From the NCBI GenBank assembly GCA_965277415.1, contig CBDICS010000020.1:1-64000 (forward strand): a stretch of 64,000 nucleotides of DNA, written 5' to 3'. The position numbers and the translations under genes were made by a program. This document shows positions 45,697 through 56,882 of the stretch, in pieces (within the stretch, counting starts at the first letter, position 1; each line of letters starts with the position of its first letter). The DNA is from JAHDHW01 sp965277415. GTDB taxonomy: Bacteria; Bacteroidota; Bacteroidia; Chitinophagales; Saprospiraceae. The notes under the pieces were generated by a model, which was not told the origin of the DNA, did not search any database, and saw nothing but the letters and a program-made list of their open reading frames with translations.

Positions 45697-48600
45697 ATGA
45701 AGATTACTGTACATTTAATTGGTTTGATTTTAGGTATTATTGCTTTTACAGCTTGTAGCAATGAAAAAAGTACCAGTCCACTATTCCAATTATTGGATAA
45801 TGAAAAAATAGGAATTGATTTTTCCAATACCCTCACCTCGACTCCAGAATTCAATGTGTATAAATACCGAAACTTCTATAATGGGGGAGGTGTAGCATTG
45901 GGCGATATCAATAATGATGGCCTGATAGATTTATACTTGGTATCCAATCAATCTGAAAATAAATTATACCTTAATAAAGGCAATTTAACTTTTGAAGATA
46001 TTACGCAAAAAGCGGGTGTGAAAGGAGAACGATCCTGGTCAACAGGAGTTACTTTCGTTGATATTAATGATGATGGCTTGTTGGATATTTATGTTTGTAA
46101 CTCTGGCGATATTAAAGGGGATAATAAAGAAAATGAACTTTTCATTAATAAAGGCAACCTCCAATTTGAAGAGGCTGCTGCTGAATATCGACTCAATGAT
46201 AAAGGTTTTTCAACACATGCGACATTTTTTGATTATGATAAAGATGGCGACTTGGATGTATATATATTGAACAATTCCTTTCAAGCTATTGGAAGTTTTA
46301 ACCTGAAAAAAAATGAACGACCAAAACGCGATGAATTAGGCGGAGATAAATTGATGGAAAATCGCGATGGACAATTCTACGATGTAAGTGAAAAAGCAGG
46401 GATTTATGGAAGCGTTATTGGCTTTGGCCTTGGAGTTACCGTCAGTGATTTTAATAATGATTCGTGGCTGGATATTTTTATCTCCAATGATTTTTTTGAA
46501 AGAGACTACCTCTATCTTAATCAACAGAATGGAACATTTAAAGAAGATTTGGTCAGCCAAATGAATTCTATTAGCGGAGCGTCTATGGGAGCAGATGCAG
46601 CCGATATCAATAATGATGGTAATACTGATTTATTTGTAACGGAGATGTTACCTTCTGAATATGAACGACTCAAGACGGTGACAACTTTTGAGAATTGGAA
46701 TAAATATCAATATAATGTGGCTAATGGTTATCACCATCAATTTACAAGAAATGTACTTCATCGAAATAATGGCAATAGCACCTTTAGTGAAGTATCTCGA
46801 TTGGCAGGAGTAGATGCAACAGACTGGAGTTGGGGCGCTTTGTTTTTTGATATGGACAATGATGGATTCAAAGACCTTTTCGTCGCTAATGGAATTTATA
46901 AGGATTTAACTAATCAGGATTATTTACAGTACATCTCTAATGAAGCGGTGATGAGGTCTATCGTTAATGAAGAAGGTGTAAACTATAAAGAACTTATTGA
47001 TATCATTCCTTCTAATAAGGTTATGAATCATGCTTATAGAAATATGGATGGCTTACACTTTGAAAAATATACCAATAGTGGCTTGATGGTACCTAGCTTT
47101 TCTAATGGCTCTGCATATGGCGATTTAGATAATGATGGCGATTTAGATCTTGTAGTGAATAACGTTAACATGCCTTGTTTCGTTTATGAAAATACATTAG
47201 AAAGCGAAAAGGCAAATTATATCAAACTCCAGTTAGAATCAAAAACATCTAATGTATTTGGAATTGGTTCAAGGATTATTGTTTCCACTGAGGATAAATC
47301 TTTTTATTATGAAAATATTCCAACCAGGGGCTTTCAATCAAGTATGGACTTTCGACCAAATATAGGTCTTGGTAATGCCCAAAAGGTAGACATAACGGTA
47401 ATTTGGCCTTCAGGTAAAAAAAGTTTTTTATCTAATATCCCAACTAACCAAACGCTTATAGTAAAAGAAGAAACAGCTCAAGAACAAAATACAATTACAG
47501 AATCGAAGCCTCACCTTTTTAATAAAATCGCTAATCCAGTCCGGTATGAAAAAAAGGAAAATCAATATGTTGATTTCAATAAAGAGCGATTGATCTATCA
47601 TATGCGCAGCAATGAAGGTGGTAAAGTAGGCAAAGGAGATATCAATGGAGATGGCTTAGTGGACCTCGTTTTTCCTGGTGCTAAAGGACAGGTGACGCAA
47701 CTATTTTTTAATCAAGGCGAACTCCAGTTTGAAGCTCAAATGCCATCGCAGGATTTGATGAAAGTAAAAGAATCAGAACATACTAAATGCCTGCTGCTGG
47801 ATGTCGATAATGATGATGATTTGGATATGTATTTAGCAAGTGGAGGCGTTGAACTGTCAGAATATTCTGGATATTTATATGACCATTTATTTCTAAATGA
47901 TGGTAAGGGGAACTTTACCTTAGACCAACAAAAATTACCAACTGAAGCCAATAAAATAAGTACACTGGCTGTTGCTCATGCAGATGTCGATAATGATGGT
48001 GATGAAGATTTATTTATAGGAGAGCGTGTGAAAATTGGAAAATTTGGAGCAGCATGCTCTGCTTATTTAATGCTCAATGATGGTAAGGGAAACTTTACGG
48101 ATCATACCGCTGAGCTATGTGAAGGCTTCCAAAATATTGGAATGGTAACCGATGCAACCTTCGCTGATATCAATCAAGATGGGACATTAGATTTGCTAGT
48201 CGTAGGAGAGTTTATGGACCTTAAAATATTTATGGGAAAGGATGGCCATTTTTCACCTGTGGACTTGAACGCCGATATAAGCCTTAAAGGATGGTGGAAC
48301 AAAATACATCTTTTTGATGCAGACAATGATGGTGATTTGGATATTATTGCTGGAAATTTAGGAGAGAATAGCCGATTCAAAGCATCCGAAGAAAGGCCAA
48401 TTAAATTGTATTTTTCTGATTTTGATTTTAATGGAATGCCAGAAGGTATTATGACTTTTGAAAGAGAAGATGGAAAAGATTATCCTTATGCACTTCGACA
48501 TACTTTAATCGATCAAATGAAAATAATCAAGAAAAAATATCCAGATTTTGAATCATTTAAAAAAGCAGATATTCAAACTATTTTTAATGAAAAAGAACTA

Positions 48601-48978
48601 AGTAAAGTTAAGGTCTTAGAAACAAATCAACTCAAAACGGTATTACTTATTAATCAAGGTGGTTTTCAATTTAAGTCTGTAGACCTACCTGCAGAAGTAC
48701 AATTTAGCCCAGTATATGCGATATCTACAGCTGATTTTGATAAAGACGGAGATGATGATATTCTATTAGGCGGCAATTTATTTTATGTGGTGCCTGAAAT
48801 GGGAATTTATGATGGAAGTTATGGTCACTATTTAGAAAACCAAGGTAATAATGAATTTATATATAAAAATGGAGAAAGTGGATTTCATATAAAAGGAGAG
48901 ATCAGAGACTTTGTGTTATTGGACAATTTATTACTGGTTAATGTAAGTAGAGATTCCTTGGCTGCTTTTAGCTTTTAA
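45697..48978 (+). CDS. CRTAC1-like FG-GAP/ASPIC-UnbV lipoprotein 3
   Basis: The open frame extends upstream to 45604, but that part lies in the foldback element. ATG at 45697 gives a proper lipoprotein signal (MKITVHLIGLILGIIAFTAC). The protein of about 1093 residues has FG-GAP repeats (GGGVALGDINNDGLIDLYLV) and an ASPIC/UnbV module at about 540-589 (IPTRGFQSSMDFRPNIGLG, VIWPSGKKSF), then more repeats with many D-x-D-x-D-G sites. The next gene follows after 20 bases. Confidence 0.9.
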   Translation: MKITVHLIGLILGIIAFTACSNEKSTSPLFQLLDNEKIGIDFSNTLTSTPEFNVYKYRNFYNGGGVALGDINNDGLIDLYLVSNQSENKLYLNKGNLTFEDITQKAGVKGERSWSTGVTFVDINDDGLLDIYVCNSGDIKGDNKENELFINKGNLQFEEAAAEYRLNDKGFSTHATFFDYDKDGDLDVYILNNSFQAIGSFNLKKNERPKRDELGGDKLMENRDGQFYDVSEKAGIYGSVIGFGLGVTVSDFNNDSWLDIFISNDFFERDYLYLNQQNGTFKEDLVSQMNSISGASMGADAADINNDGNTDLFVTEMLPSEYERLKTVTTFENWNKYQYNVANGYHHQFTRNVLHRNNGNSTFSEVSRLAGVDATDWSWGALFFDMDNDGFKDLFVANGIYKDLTNQDYLQYISNEAVMRSIVNEEGVNYKELIDIIPSNKVMNHAYRNMDGLHFEKYTNSGLMVPSFSNGSAYGDLDNDGDLDLVVNNVNMPCFVYENTLESEKANYIKLQLESKTSNVFGIGSRIIVSTEDKSFYYENIPTRGFQSSMDFRPNIGLGNAQKVDITVIWPSGKKSFLSNIPTNQTLIVKEETAQEQNTITESKPHLFNKIANPVRYEKKENQYVDFNKERLIYHMRSNEGGKVGKGDINGDGLVDLVFPGAKGQVTQLFFNQGELQFEAQMPSQDLMKVKESEHTKCLLLDVDNDDDLDMYLASGGVELSEYSGYLYDHLFLNDGKGNFTLDQQKLPTEANKISTLAVAHADVDNDGDEDLFIGERVKIGKFGAACSAYLMLNDGKGNFTDHTAELCEGFQNIGMVTDATFADINQDGTLDLLVVGEFMDLKIFMGKDGHFSPVDLNADISLKGWWNKIHLFDADNDGDLDIIAGNLGENSRFKASEERPIKLYFSDFDFNGMPEGIMTFEREDGKDYPYALRHTLIDQMKIIKKKYPDFESFKKADIQTIFNEKELSKVKVLETNQLKTVLLINQGGFQFKSVDLPAEVQFSPVYAISTADFDKDGDDDILLGGNLFYVVPEMGIYDGSYGHYLENQGNNEFIYKNGESGFHIKGEIRDFVLLDNLLLVNVSRDSLAAFSF

Positions 48979-48998
48979 ACAAAACTAAAAAAAGAACT

Positions 48999-51900
48999 AT
49001 GCAGAAAATATATATTCCTCTTTTGGTTCTATGCACAAGTCTATTCTTTGCTTGTCAGGAGAAACAAATTGAAGAGGTATCTAAAAATGCTTTATTCATA
49101 GAAAAAAATCACTCGGAATCTGGTCTCAATTTTTCAAATGATCTGAAGCCAAGTGTCGATTTAAATATTCTGGAATATCTATACTATTATAATGGCGGTG
49201 GCGTGGCTGTTGGAGATTTAAATGGTGATGGATTGGAGGATGTTTTATTGACTTCGAATGAATCCAAAGATCAACTATTCCTCAATAAAGGCAATCTTCA
49301 ATTTGAAGACATTACTAAAAAAAGTGGAATGAAGCCATTGGTTGATTGGTCAACAGGTGTGACAATGGACGATGTGAATGGAGATGGTTTTTTGGATATT
49401 TATATTTGTAAAGTAGCGCCGCTATCTGATAAAGAAACACATAATCTGCTGTACATTAATAATGGAGATGCGACGTTTAAAGAATCTTCTAAAGAATATG
49501 GCTTAGACTTTTCTGGTTATGCTACACAGGCTTCCTTTTTTGATTATGATCAGGATGGCGATTTGGATGTATACTTGCTTAACCACTCTGTGCATTCTGT
49601 ACGGAGCTATGGTAAAATTTCGAAACGAACACAAGCGGACGAATTATCCGGTGATCGTTTATTAGAAAACAGGATGAATGAATCAGAGGCTAAATTTATT
49701 GATGTAAGTGAGGAGGCGGGTATTTATAGTAGCGCATTAGGCTACGGCTTGTGCATCGTGACTAAGGATATAAATAATGATGGTTGGCCGGATATTTATA
49801 TAGGAAATGATTTTCATGAAAATGATTATATCTATCTCAATAATGGCGATAAAACTTTTAAAGAGTCCATGTCCTCGATGTTGAACCACTGTTCGAAGTT
49901 TACGATGGGAGTAGACATAGCAGATATGAATAATGATGGACAAGTAGATATTTTTACAACAGATATGTTGCCATATGATGAAGGGGTGGCACTAAAATCA
50001 GGCGGAGAGGATACAGATGAAATATTTAAGATTAGAGAAGATTTTGGCTTTGAAGATCAATATGCTAGAAACCATTTTCAACTGCAATTGCCAGGGACGC
50101 AATTTGCCGATATTGCTTTGATGACGAATACGTATGCGACGGATTGGAGCTGGTCTGTCTTATTGCAAGATTTTGATAATAATGGCCGATCAGATATTTA
50201 TATTACGAATGGAATAGTGAAACGTCCTAATGATTTAGATTATATCAAGTTTGTAAATAGACTTGCTAATACCTCTAATGAAAAATTAAGTCAAGAAGAA
50301 CTGGATCAATTCTTAGGCGAAATGCCAGCTCAAAAACTGAATAATTTATTGTTCTTGCAAGAGTCAGATTTGAATTTTTCAAACTTTTCAGAAGGGATGC
50401 TTGGAACACCTAATTTTTCTAATGGAGCGGCCTATGCGGACTTTGATAAGGATGGCGATTTAGATATTATCGTTAATAATATTAATGCTCCAGCGAGTTT
50501 ATTGGAAAACACAAATACCTCAGCAAATAATTTTGTGGCTTTTCAACTAAAAAATAATAATACAAAAGAATCTCTGAAAGGTACGATTGTAGAATTATTT
50601 TATAATCAAAAAAGTAAAAAAGAATCTTATACTACAACAAGAGGATATCAATCTTCCAGTACTCATTATATTCATTTCGGATTGGGTAGTGAAGAATCAA
50701 TAGATTCTGTCGTAGTGATTTGGCCGGATCACACTAGACAAGTTATTGAGGGACTTGACATTAATAAATATCACCTTGTCAAAAAAGAATCCGGAACATC
50801 TACCTTCCAATTTCCAAAAAGTGCAAATGTTTTAGCTGCACTTTCTATTCTACCTGTCAAGCACTTAGAAAATAAATTTGAAGATTATAATGCAGATAAA
50901 TTAATCCCTGAATTACTGTCTAGAGAAGGCCCTGCCGTTGTTTATGAAGATTTTAACCAAGACGGGAAAAAAGATCTATTTATTGGAGGAGCAAGATTTC
51001 AAGAGTCGCGTTTATTATTTCAAAATGAAAATGGTTTTATAGAACAAAAAGGAAATATTGATTTTAAAAGAGATGCTAAGTATGAAGATGTAGATGCTGC
51101 TGTTTTGGATTTTGATAAAGATGGAGATTTAGACCTGTATGTAATTAGTGGTGGGAATGATGAAAAAGAATTGGATAAACAATTGGAGGATCGCCTTTAT
51201 CTCAATGATGGTAAAGGAAATTTAAAAAGATTGCCTTTGTCTTTACCACATACTAATGGTAGTAGTATAGCGGTAGGAGACTTTGATAAAGATGGCTATG
51301 ATGATTTATTTATTGGAGCAAGGTCTATCCCCGCTTCTTATGGTTTATCACCATTTAGTTTTGTACTGAGAAATAAAAAAGGGTTAGGAATCGAGATCAC
51401 TAAAAAAGAAAGATTTGGAATGATCACGCATAGCCAATGGGCAGATGTGGATAATGACGATGATTTGGATTTAGTGTTTTGTGGCGATTGGATGAATATT
51501 GCAGTATTGGAAAATCAGGGGAATGGGGAATTGCTTTTTAAATCAGAAAAATTAGGCTTAGGCCAGAGCTCTGGCCTTTGGAATACTTTCCTCCTTAAGG
51601 ATCTGAATGAGGATGGTCAATTGGATATAATTGCTGGAAATGCCGGAACTAATTTTAAGTGGAAAGCTTCAGTAGAAAAACCAGTTAAACTATATGTATT
51701 GGATATGGATAAAAATGGACAGTCAGAGCCTTTGATTTTTCACCATTATTTTTCCGGCTATATGCCATTTATGTCATTGGATGAATTAATAGCTCAAGTG
51801 CCTTCGGTTCGTAAACAGTTTAACCATTATAGTGATTATGCGAAAGTGCAGGATATAAAAGATTTTAAACTGGCCAAACCAGAACAAATAGTTGAACAAA

Positions 51901-52274
51901 GAGAAATCAATGAATTAAGATCAATGGTTTACCTTTCTCATGAAGGACAATATAAAGGGACGCCATTGCCTAATACTGCTCAATGGAGTACAATCCAAGG
52001 TTTTGCAATAAATGAAATAGGGGAACTACTTTTTGTTGGAAACCATCATGATTATTTAACAGAATTGGGAAAAAGTACTGCTAATAGTGGAGGAAAATTT
52101 AATCGATTCAATCCAGCGACAAACATGTTTGAGGATTATGAAGCATTGCCTTTGCCACAAAAATTAAATACACGTAGTATTACGCCTCTTGGATTTGATA
52201 AATATTTGATTAGCTGTAATAACAGTGTTCAATATATTTTAGACTTGTCAAAAGGAAAAGATGATGAAATGTAA
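48999..52274 (+). CDS. CRTAC1-like FG-GAP/ASPIC-UnbV lipoprotein 4
   Basis: The 1091-residue protein has a lipoprotein signal (LCTSLFFAC, then QEKQIEE). The FG-GAP repeats start at YNGGGVAVGDLNGDGLEDVL, and the ASPIC/UnbV module is at about 542-596 (TTRGYQSSSTHYIHFGLG, VIWPDHTRQV). The stop codon overlaps the start of the haloperoxidase-like gene by 14 bases, so the two are translationally coupled or at least co-transcribed. Confidence 0.9.
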   Translation: MQKIYIPLLVLCTSLFFACQEKQIEEVSKNALFIEKNHSESGLNFSNDLKPSVDLNILEYLYYYNGGGVAVGDLNGDGLEDVLLTSNESKDQLFLNKGNLQFEDITKKSGMKPLVDWSTGVTMDDVNGDGFLDIYICKVAPLSDKETHNLLYINNGDATFKESSKEYGLDFSGYATQASFFDYDQDGDLDVYLLNHSVHSVRSYGKISKRTQADELSGDRLLENRMNESEAKFIDVSEEAGIYSSALGYGLCIVTKDINNDGWPDIYIGNDFHENDYIYLNNGDKTFKESMSSMLNHCSKFTMGVDIADMNNDGQVDIFTTDMLPYDEGVALKSGGEDTDEIFKIREDFGFEDQYARNHFQLQLPGTQFADIALMTNTYATDWSWSVLLQDFDNNGRSDIYITNGIVKRPNDLDYIKFVNRLANTSNEKLSQEELDQFLGEMPAQKLNNLLFLQESDLNFSNFSEGMLGTPNFSNGAAYADFDKDGDLDIIVNNINAPASLLENTNTSANNFVAFQLKNNNTKESLKGTIVELFYNQKSKKESYTTTRGYQSSSTHYIHFGLGSEESIDSVVVIWPDHTRQVIEGLDINKYHLVKKESGTSTFQFPKSANVLAALSILPVKHLENKFEDYNADKLIPELLSREGPAVVYEDFNQDGKKDLFIGGARFQESRLLFQNENGFIEQKGNIDFKRDAKYEDVDAAVLDFDKDGDLDLYVISGGNDEKELDKQLEDRLYLNDGKGNLKRLPLSLPHTNGSSIAVGDFDKDGYDDLFIGARSIPASYGLSPFSFVLRNKKGLGIEITKKERFGMITHSQWADVDNDDDLDLVFCGDWMNIAVLENQGNGELLFKSEKLGLGQSSGLWNTFLLKDLNEDGQLDIIAGNAGTNFKWKASVEKPVKLYVLDMDKNGQSEPLIFHHYFSGYMPFMSLDELIAQVPSVRKQFNHYSDYAKVQDIKDFKLAKPEQIVEQREINELRSMVYLSHEGQYKGTPLPNTAQWSTIQGFAINEIGELLFVGNHHDYLTELGKSTANSGGKFNRFNPATNMFEDYEALPLPQKLNTRSITPLGFDKYLISCNNSVQYILDLSKGKDDEM

Positions 52275-53595
52275 GACGATTCTTATCCTGCTTCTTATTA
52301 TTGGATTTTATAGCTGCAATTTGGAAAAAGTTAATCCCAATTTTCAAGAAGAAGCGCTTAATCCAGAATACTTGCATCGTTCAATGAAAAAATTGACAGA
52401 TGTGATTGTTCATGATATTTTTTCTCCTCCAGTCGCCAGTCGAAATTATGTTTATCCAAGTATCGCTGCATATGAGGTCTTGATACATCAATATCCTGAA
52501 TATCAATCCTTGGTTGGGCAAGTTCAAGGTTTATCGACACTGCCTGTTCCAGAAGCAGAGAAAACTTATTGCTATGGATTAGCGGCTGTTCATGCATTCT
52601 TACAAACTAGTAAACAGTTTATTTTTTCAGAACATAAATTAGTAACCTTTCAAGAGGAAATATTAAAAGAATTTAAAGAAATTGGAATATCGAAAGAAGT
52701 GTATGAGCGATCCCTCACTTTTGGAGATGCGATAAGTAAATCTATTCTTGATTGGTCTAATAAAGATAAATATAAAGAAACCAGATCTTATCCAAAATAT
52801 TCCATTTCTGATGAAGCTGCAAGATGGACACCTACGCCTCCGGATTATATGGACGGAATAGAACCTCATTGGAATCAAATTCGTACAATGGTCTTAGACT
52901 CGGCTACTCAATTTGTTCCCTTACCGCCTACGGAATTTAATTTAGATAAAGACAGCCGATTTTTTCAAGAAACACTTGAGGTGTATCATGCAGTAAGCAA
53001 TGCTGAATCAGAGCATATTGAAATTGCTAAATTTTGGGATTGCAATCCATTTGTATCTCATGTCCAGGGACACATTATGTTTGCCACAAAAAAAATATCT
53101 CCTGGAGGACATTGGATAGGCATTACCAAAATTGCTTCCCAAAAGTCAAATGCTAATATCATGAAAACATCTGCAGCCTATACCTTAGTATCTATTTCTT
53201 TATTCGATGCTTTTATTAGTTGTTGGGATGAAAAATATCGAAGTAAATTGATCCGACCAGAAACAGTAATCAACAAATACATCAATCAAGATTGGTTGCC
53301 TTTGTTACAGACGCCTCCTTTTCCTGAATACACGAGTGGTCATAGTGTTATTTCCGCTGCTTCTGCAGTCGTATTGACCAATTTATTTGGTGATAACTTT
53401 AGTTTTAGAGATAGCACTGAAGTAGAATATGGTTTGCCAGAAAGGTCTTTTACCTCTTTTTATGCGGCATCAGATGAAGCCGCAATCAGTAGGCTTTATG
53501 GAGGGATTCATTATCGGCCAGCTATCGAATATGGTGTTGATCAAGGCAAAAAAGTTGGAAGTTTTATCGTGCAAAACATAAAATTGCGAAGATGA
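52261..53595 (+). CDS. Vanadium-dependent haloperoxidase / PAP2-like lipoprotein 1
   Basis: The 444-residue protein has a lipoprotein signal (LIIGFYSC, then NLEK). The vanadate or phosphate pocket motifs are complete: KYRSKLIRP (K-x6-R-P), YTSGHSVISA (S-G-H) and SRLYGGIHYRP (S-R-x3-G-x-H). Members of the superfamily are either haloperoxidases or acid phosphatases, and sequence alone does not decide which. It should act on the envelope surface or in the periplasm. It overlaps the preceding CRTAC1-like gene and has a close paralogue at 61427. Confidence 0.88.
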   Translation: MMKCKTILILLLIIGFYSCNLEKVNPNFQEEALNPEYLHRSMKKLTDVIVHDIFSPPVASRNYVYPSIAAYEVLIHQYPEYQSLVGQVQGLSTLPVPEAEKTYCYGLAAVHAFLQTSKQFIFSEHKLVTFQEEILKEFKEIGISKEVYERSLTFGDAISKSILDWSNKDKYKETRSYPKYSISDEAARWTPTPPDYMDGIEPHWNQIRTMVLDSATQFVPLPPTEFNLDKDSRFFQETLEVYHAVSNAESEHIEIAKFWDCNPFVSHVQGHIMFATKKISPGGHWIGITKIASQKSNANIMKTSAAYTLVSISLFDAFISCWDEKYRSKLIRPETVINKYINQDWLPLLQTPPFPEYTSGHSVISAASAVVLTNLFGDNFSFRDSTEVEYGLPERSFTSFYAASDEAAISRLYGGIHYRPAIEYGVDQGKKVGSFIVQNIKLRR

Positions 53596-53888
53596 CTTTT
53601 TTAAAAAAATTCATAAATAACAGCCTTGTCCTAAGCTTCATCCAATAAATTTCTCTAGCAATTACTAAAGAAAAAATTAAGGGATTTCTATAAAATAAAA
53701 TATTAACCTTACTTTTAGTTGTTTTCCTATCACCATCAAAATAAAATAGACGCCTATTGTAGTATCGTCTATTAGTTTGGTAAATGAAAAATTAGATATT
53801 CTTATTTCAGAATCTAATCTTATCCAAGCTTAAAATATACGCAAGGCTAGTTTTTTGAGCCATATTAAATAATCAAACCTTATAGTGT

Positions 53889-56834
53889 ATGAAACTAAAG
53901 TTAGACTTAAAATATGCATTGTTATTATTTGCTACGATGCTAGGGACTGTTGCTATAGCGCAGCGTTCGATTTCTGGCGCAGTAACTGATGCCGAAACAG
54001 GTGAAGCACTCATTGGAGCTAGTGTTGTTATTGCTGGAACTGCAAAGGGAGGAATTACTGGTTTTGATGGAAAGTATACGCTTCAAGTTCCAGAAGGAAG
54101 TGAAGCCTTGGTATTCAGTTATGCAGGTTATACACCTCAAACGATTTCGATTGGAACAAGTGAGCTTATAGATGCTCAGCTAGAACCGGGGACACTGCTA
54201 GATCAAGTAGTAGTGATCGGATATGGAACGGTAAAAAAAGAAGATGCAACCGGAGCAATTCAGAGTGTGACTTCTAAAGATTTTAATAGAGGAGCAATCA
54301 CTTCTGCTCAAGAATTATTATCAGGGAAAGTTGCTGGAGTACAAATCACAACTGGAGGAGACCCTGGAGGTGGATCAACTATCCGGATTCGGGGAGGTTC
54401 TTCTTTGAGTGCTTCAAATGATCCACTAATTGTCATTGATGGTGTTCCGGTCGCTTCAGGAGGTGTGTCTGGGGGGCGAAATCCTTTAAACCTAATTAAC
54501 CCAAATGATATCGAAAGCATGACTGTATTAAAAGATGCTTCTGCCACGGCTATTTATGGATCAAGGGCTTCTAATGGGGTGATTATCATAACCACAAAGA
54601 AAGGGAAATTGGGCAAGAAGATCAATGTTAATTATAATGGGAATATTGGTTTCAGTTCGAGAGCTACTGAAGTTGATGTATTGGATGCTACAGCTTATCG
54701 TGCGCTGATTGCGCAACGTCCTGCTGCTGAAATGACTGCGGCAGAAATGGTTTTGGGAGATGCTAATACAGATTGGCAGTCAGAAATATATCAAACTGCT
54801 CTCTTTCATGATCATAATATAAATATTTCGGGTGGTGTTGGGCCTTTACCATATCGAGTTTCATTAGGTTATACAGATAAGGAAGGTATTTTGAAAACAG
54901 ATGAATTTCAACGAACAACGGTAGGCCTAAATCTTTCACCTGGATTTTTCGATAATCGTTTACAAATAAACGCTAGTTTTAAAGGGAGCTTTTCAGATAA
55001 TAATTTCGCAGATCGAGGTGCAATTGGAAATGCCGTACGTTTTGATCCAAGCCAACCTATTTATGTTGATGATCAAACTTATGGAGGATTTTATACTTGG
55101 TTGAATGGGTCGGGCAATCCTAATGGTTTAGCGCCCATTAATCCACTGGCTTTATTGATGATGAAAGAAGATGTCTCGGAAGTTCAACGTTATATCGCTA
55201 GCGCTCAAATTGATTATCGATTTGGTTTCTTACCAGAATTACGGGCTAATTTAAATTTGGCTTATGATAAAAACCATGGAGAAGGGACAGTGGATATTCC
55301 AACCAATGCTCCTTTTGCTTTTGATCCTTCTAACATAGATAATGGAGGCGTAAATAATCGGTATAGCCAAACCAGAGAAAATGAATTACTCGAATTTTAC
55401 TTGAATTATTCAAAAACATTTAAGGAGCATGATATAGATGTAATTGGAGGATATTCTTGGCAGCATTTTTATGATGAGAGTGATTTTTTCAATTCCAATT
55501 TTTCTAGAACAGATACGGTTTCTGGAGAAAACCTCGGAGAGCTTTACCTCTTATCTTTATTTGGCAGGGTCAATTATACTTTTCAAGATAAATTCTTATT
55601 GACTTTGACTTTACGTCGAGATGGAACCTCTAGGTTTTCGCCAGATACACGTTGGGGTTTATTTCCAGCTGCAGCAGTTGCTTACAAAATTATGGATGAC
55701 GAAGAAGGCTTCCTTAATAATCTAAAACTGCGCCTTGGTTATGGTATTACTGGACAACAAGATGTTGGAGGCTTCTATGTTTCTCAAGCTCGTTACCTTT
55801 CAAGTTTTGAAAATGCACAGTACCCTTTTGGAGGAACGCCTTTTATTACGATTCGCCCTGAAGGCTATGATGCAAATATTAAATGGGAAGAGACGACTAC
55901 CTATAATATTGGACTAGAGTATGGACTTTGGGATGATCGCATCTATGGTTCAATTGATTATTATATTCGAAATACAAAAGACTTAATCAATTTTATTCCT
56001 GTTCCTGCCGGTACTAACTTTGCGAATGCTATTGTTACAAATGTAGGTGATCTAGAAAATAAAGGTATTGAACTAGCTGTAAACGTAATTCCAATAAAAA
56101 CTAAGGATTTATACTGGGAGTTTGGTGCTAATCTAGCTTTGAATAATAATAAAATTACAAAGTTGACAGCTACGGATGATCCTGATTATTTGGGTGTATT
56201 TACCGGCGGTATAGGAGGAGGTGTTGGTAATACTATTCAAATTCACAGTGTAGGATTTCCAGCAAATTCTTTTTTCGTATACGAACAAGTTTATGATGAA
56301 AGTGGTAATCCAATAGAAGGAGAGTATGTGGATAGAAATAATGATGGATCGGTTAGCCCTGAGGATTTGTACCAAAAAGAAAACCCTGCACCTGATGCAT
56401 TGATTGGTTTTACTTCATCACTTACTTATAAGGATTTTGAATTTTCTTTTGCAGGGCGAGCGAATATTGGAAATTATGTTTACAATAATGTTTTATCAGA
56501 ACGAGGTACTTATAATGACCTGATACATTCAACAGGATATCTCACAAATGTTCACGCACAAGTTTCTGATACCAATTTTGAAGACCCACAGTTTTTCAGT
56601 GATTATTATCTTCAGGATGCCTCCTTCTTAAGAATAGATCATATAACACTAGGATATAATTTTAATAATCTATTAAATGAAAAAATCAGCAGACTTAAAG
56701 TTTTTGCTACTATTCAAAATCCTTTTGTCTTGACGGCCTACGATGGATTAGATCCGGAAGTAAGCGGAGGAATTGATGGGAATATTTATCCAAGATCAAC
56801 GACTTTTTTGTTTGGAGTCAATCTAAACTTATAG
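53889..56834 (+). CDS. SusC/RagA TonB-dependent outer membrane protein 2
   Basis: The 981-residue protein has a signal peptide ending in TVAIAQ. The carboxypeptidase-regulatory-like domain (ISGAVTDAETGEALIGASVV) is very similar to that of the first SusC. The plug (LLSGKVAGVQITTGGDPGGG, NDIESMTVLKDASATAIYGS, GVIIITTKKGKLGKK) and a barrel ending FLFGVNLNL complete it. It pairs with the SusD gene 48 bases downstream. The 293 bases before it contain the shared leader end ATCAAACCTTATAGTGT but no clear promoter. Confidence 0.95.
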   Translation: MKLKLDLKYALLLFATMLGTVAIAQRSISGAVTDAETGEALIGASVVIAGTAKGGITGFDGKYTLQVPEGSEALVFSYAGYTPQTISIGTSELIDAQLEPGTLLDQVVVIGYGTVKKEDATGAIQSVTSKDFNRGAITSAQELLSGKVAGVQITTGGDPGGGSTIRIRGGSSLSASNDPLIVIDGVPVASGGVSGGRNPLNLINPNDIESMTVLKDASATAIYGSRASNGVIIITTKKGKLGKKINVNYNGNIGFSSRATEVDVLDATAYRALIAQRPAAEMTAAEMVLGDANTDWQSEIYQTALFHDHNINISGGVGPLPYRVSLGYTDKEGILKTDEFQRTTVGLNLSPGFFDNRLQINASFKGSFSDNNFADRGAIGNAVRFDPSQPIYVDDQTYGGFYTWLNGSGNPNGLAPINPLALLMMKEDVSEVQRYIASAQIDYRFGFLPELRANLNLAYDKNHGEGTVDIPTNAPFAFDPSNIDNGGVNNRYSQTRENELLEFYLNYSKTFKEHDIDVIGGYSWQHFYDESDFFNSNFSRTDTVSGENLGELYLLSLFGRVNYTFQDKFLLTLTLRRDGTSRFSPDTRWGLFPAAAVAYKIMDDEEGFLNNLKLRLGYGITGQQDVGGFYVSQARYLSSFENAQYPFGGTPFITIRPEGYDANIKWEETTTYNIGLEYGLWDDRIYGSIDYYIRNTKDLINFIPVPAGTNFANAIVTNVGDLENKGIELAVNVIPIKTKDLYWEFGANLALNNNKITKLTATDDPDYLGVFTGGIGGGVGNTIQIHSVGFPANSFFVYEQVYDESGNPIEGEYVDRNNDGSVSPEDLYQKENPAPDALIGFTSSLTYKDFEFSFAGRANIGNYVYNNVLSERGTYNDLIHSTGYLTNVHAQVSDTNFEDPQFFSDYYLQDASFLRIDHITLGYNFNNLLNEKISRLKVFATIQNPFVLTAYDGLDPEVSGGIDGNIYPRSTTFLFGVNLNL

Positions 56835-56882
56835 TTTAATCAGCGCTGATTTTTTTGAAAAAAATCGGTAATAAATTTTAAA

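Noticed and set aside
45489..45854. Minus-strand open frame of 121 codons over the foldback element
   Set aside because: It spans the MITE-like element and the start of a CRTAC1-like gene; composition and position fit a shadow frame.
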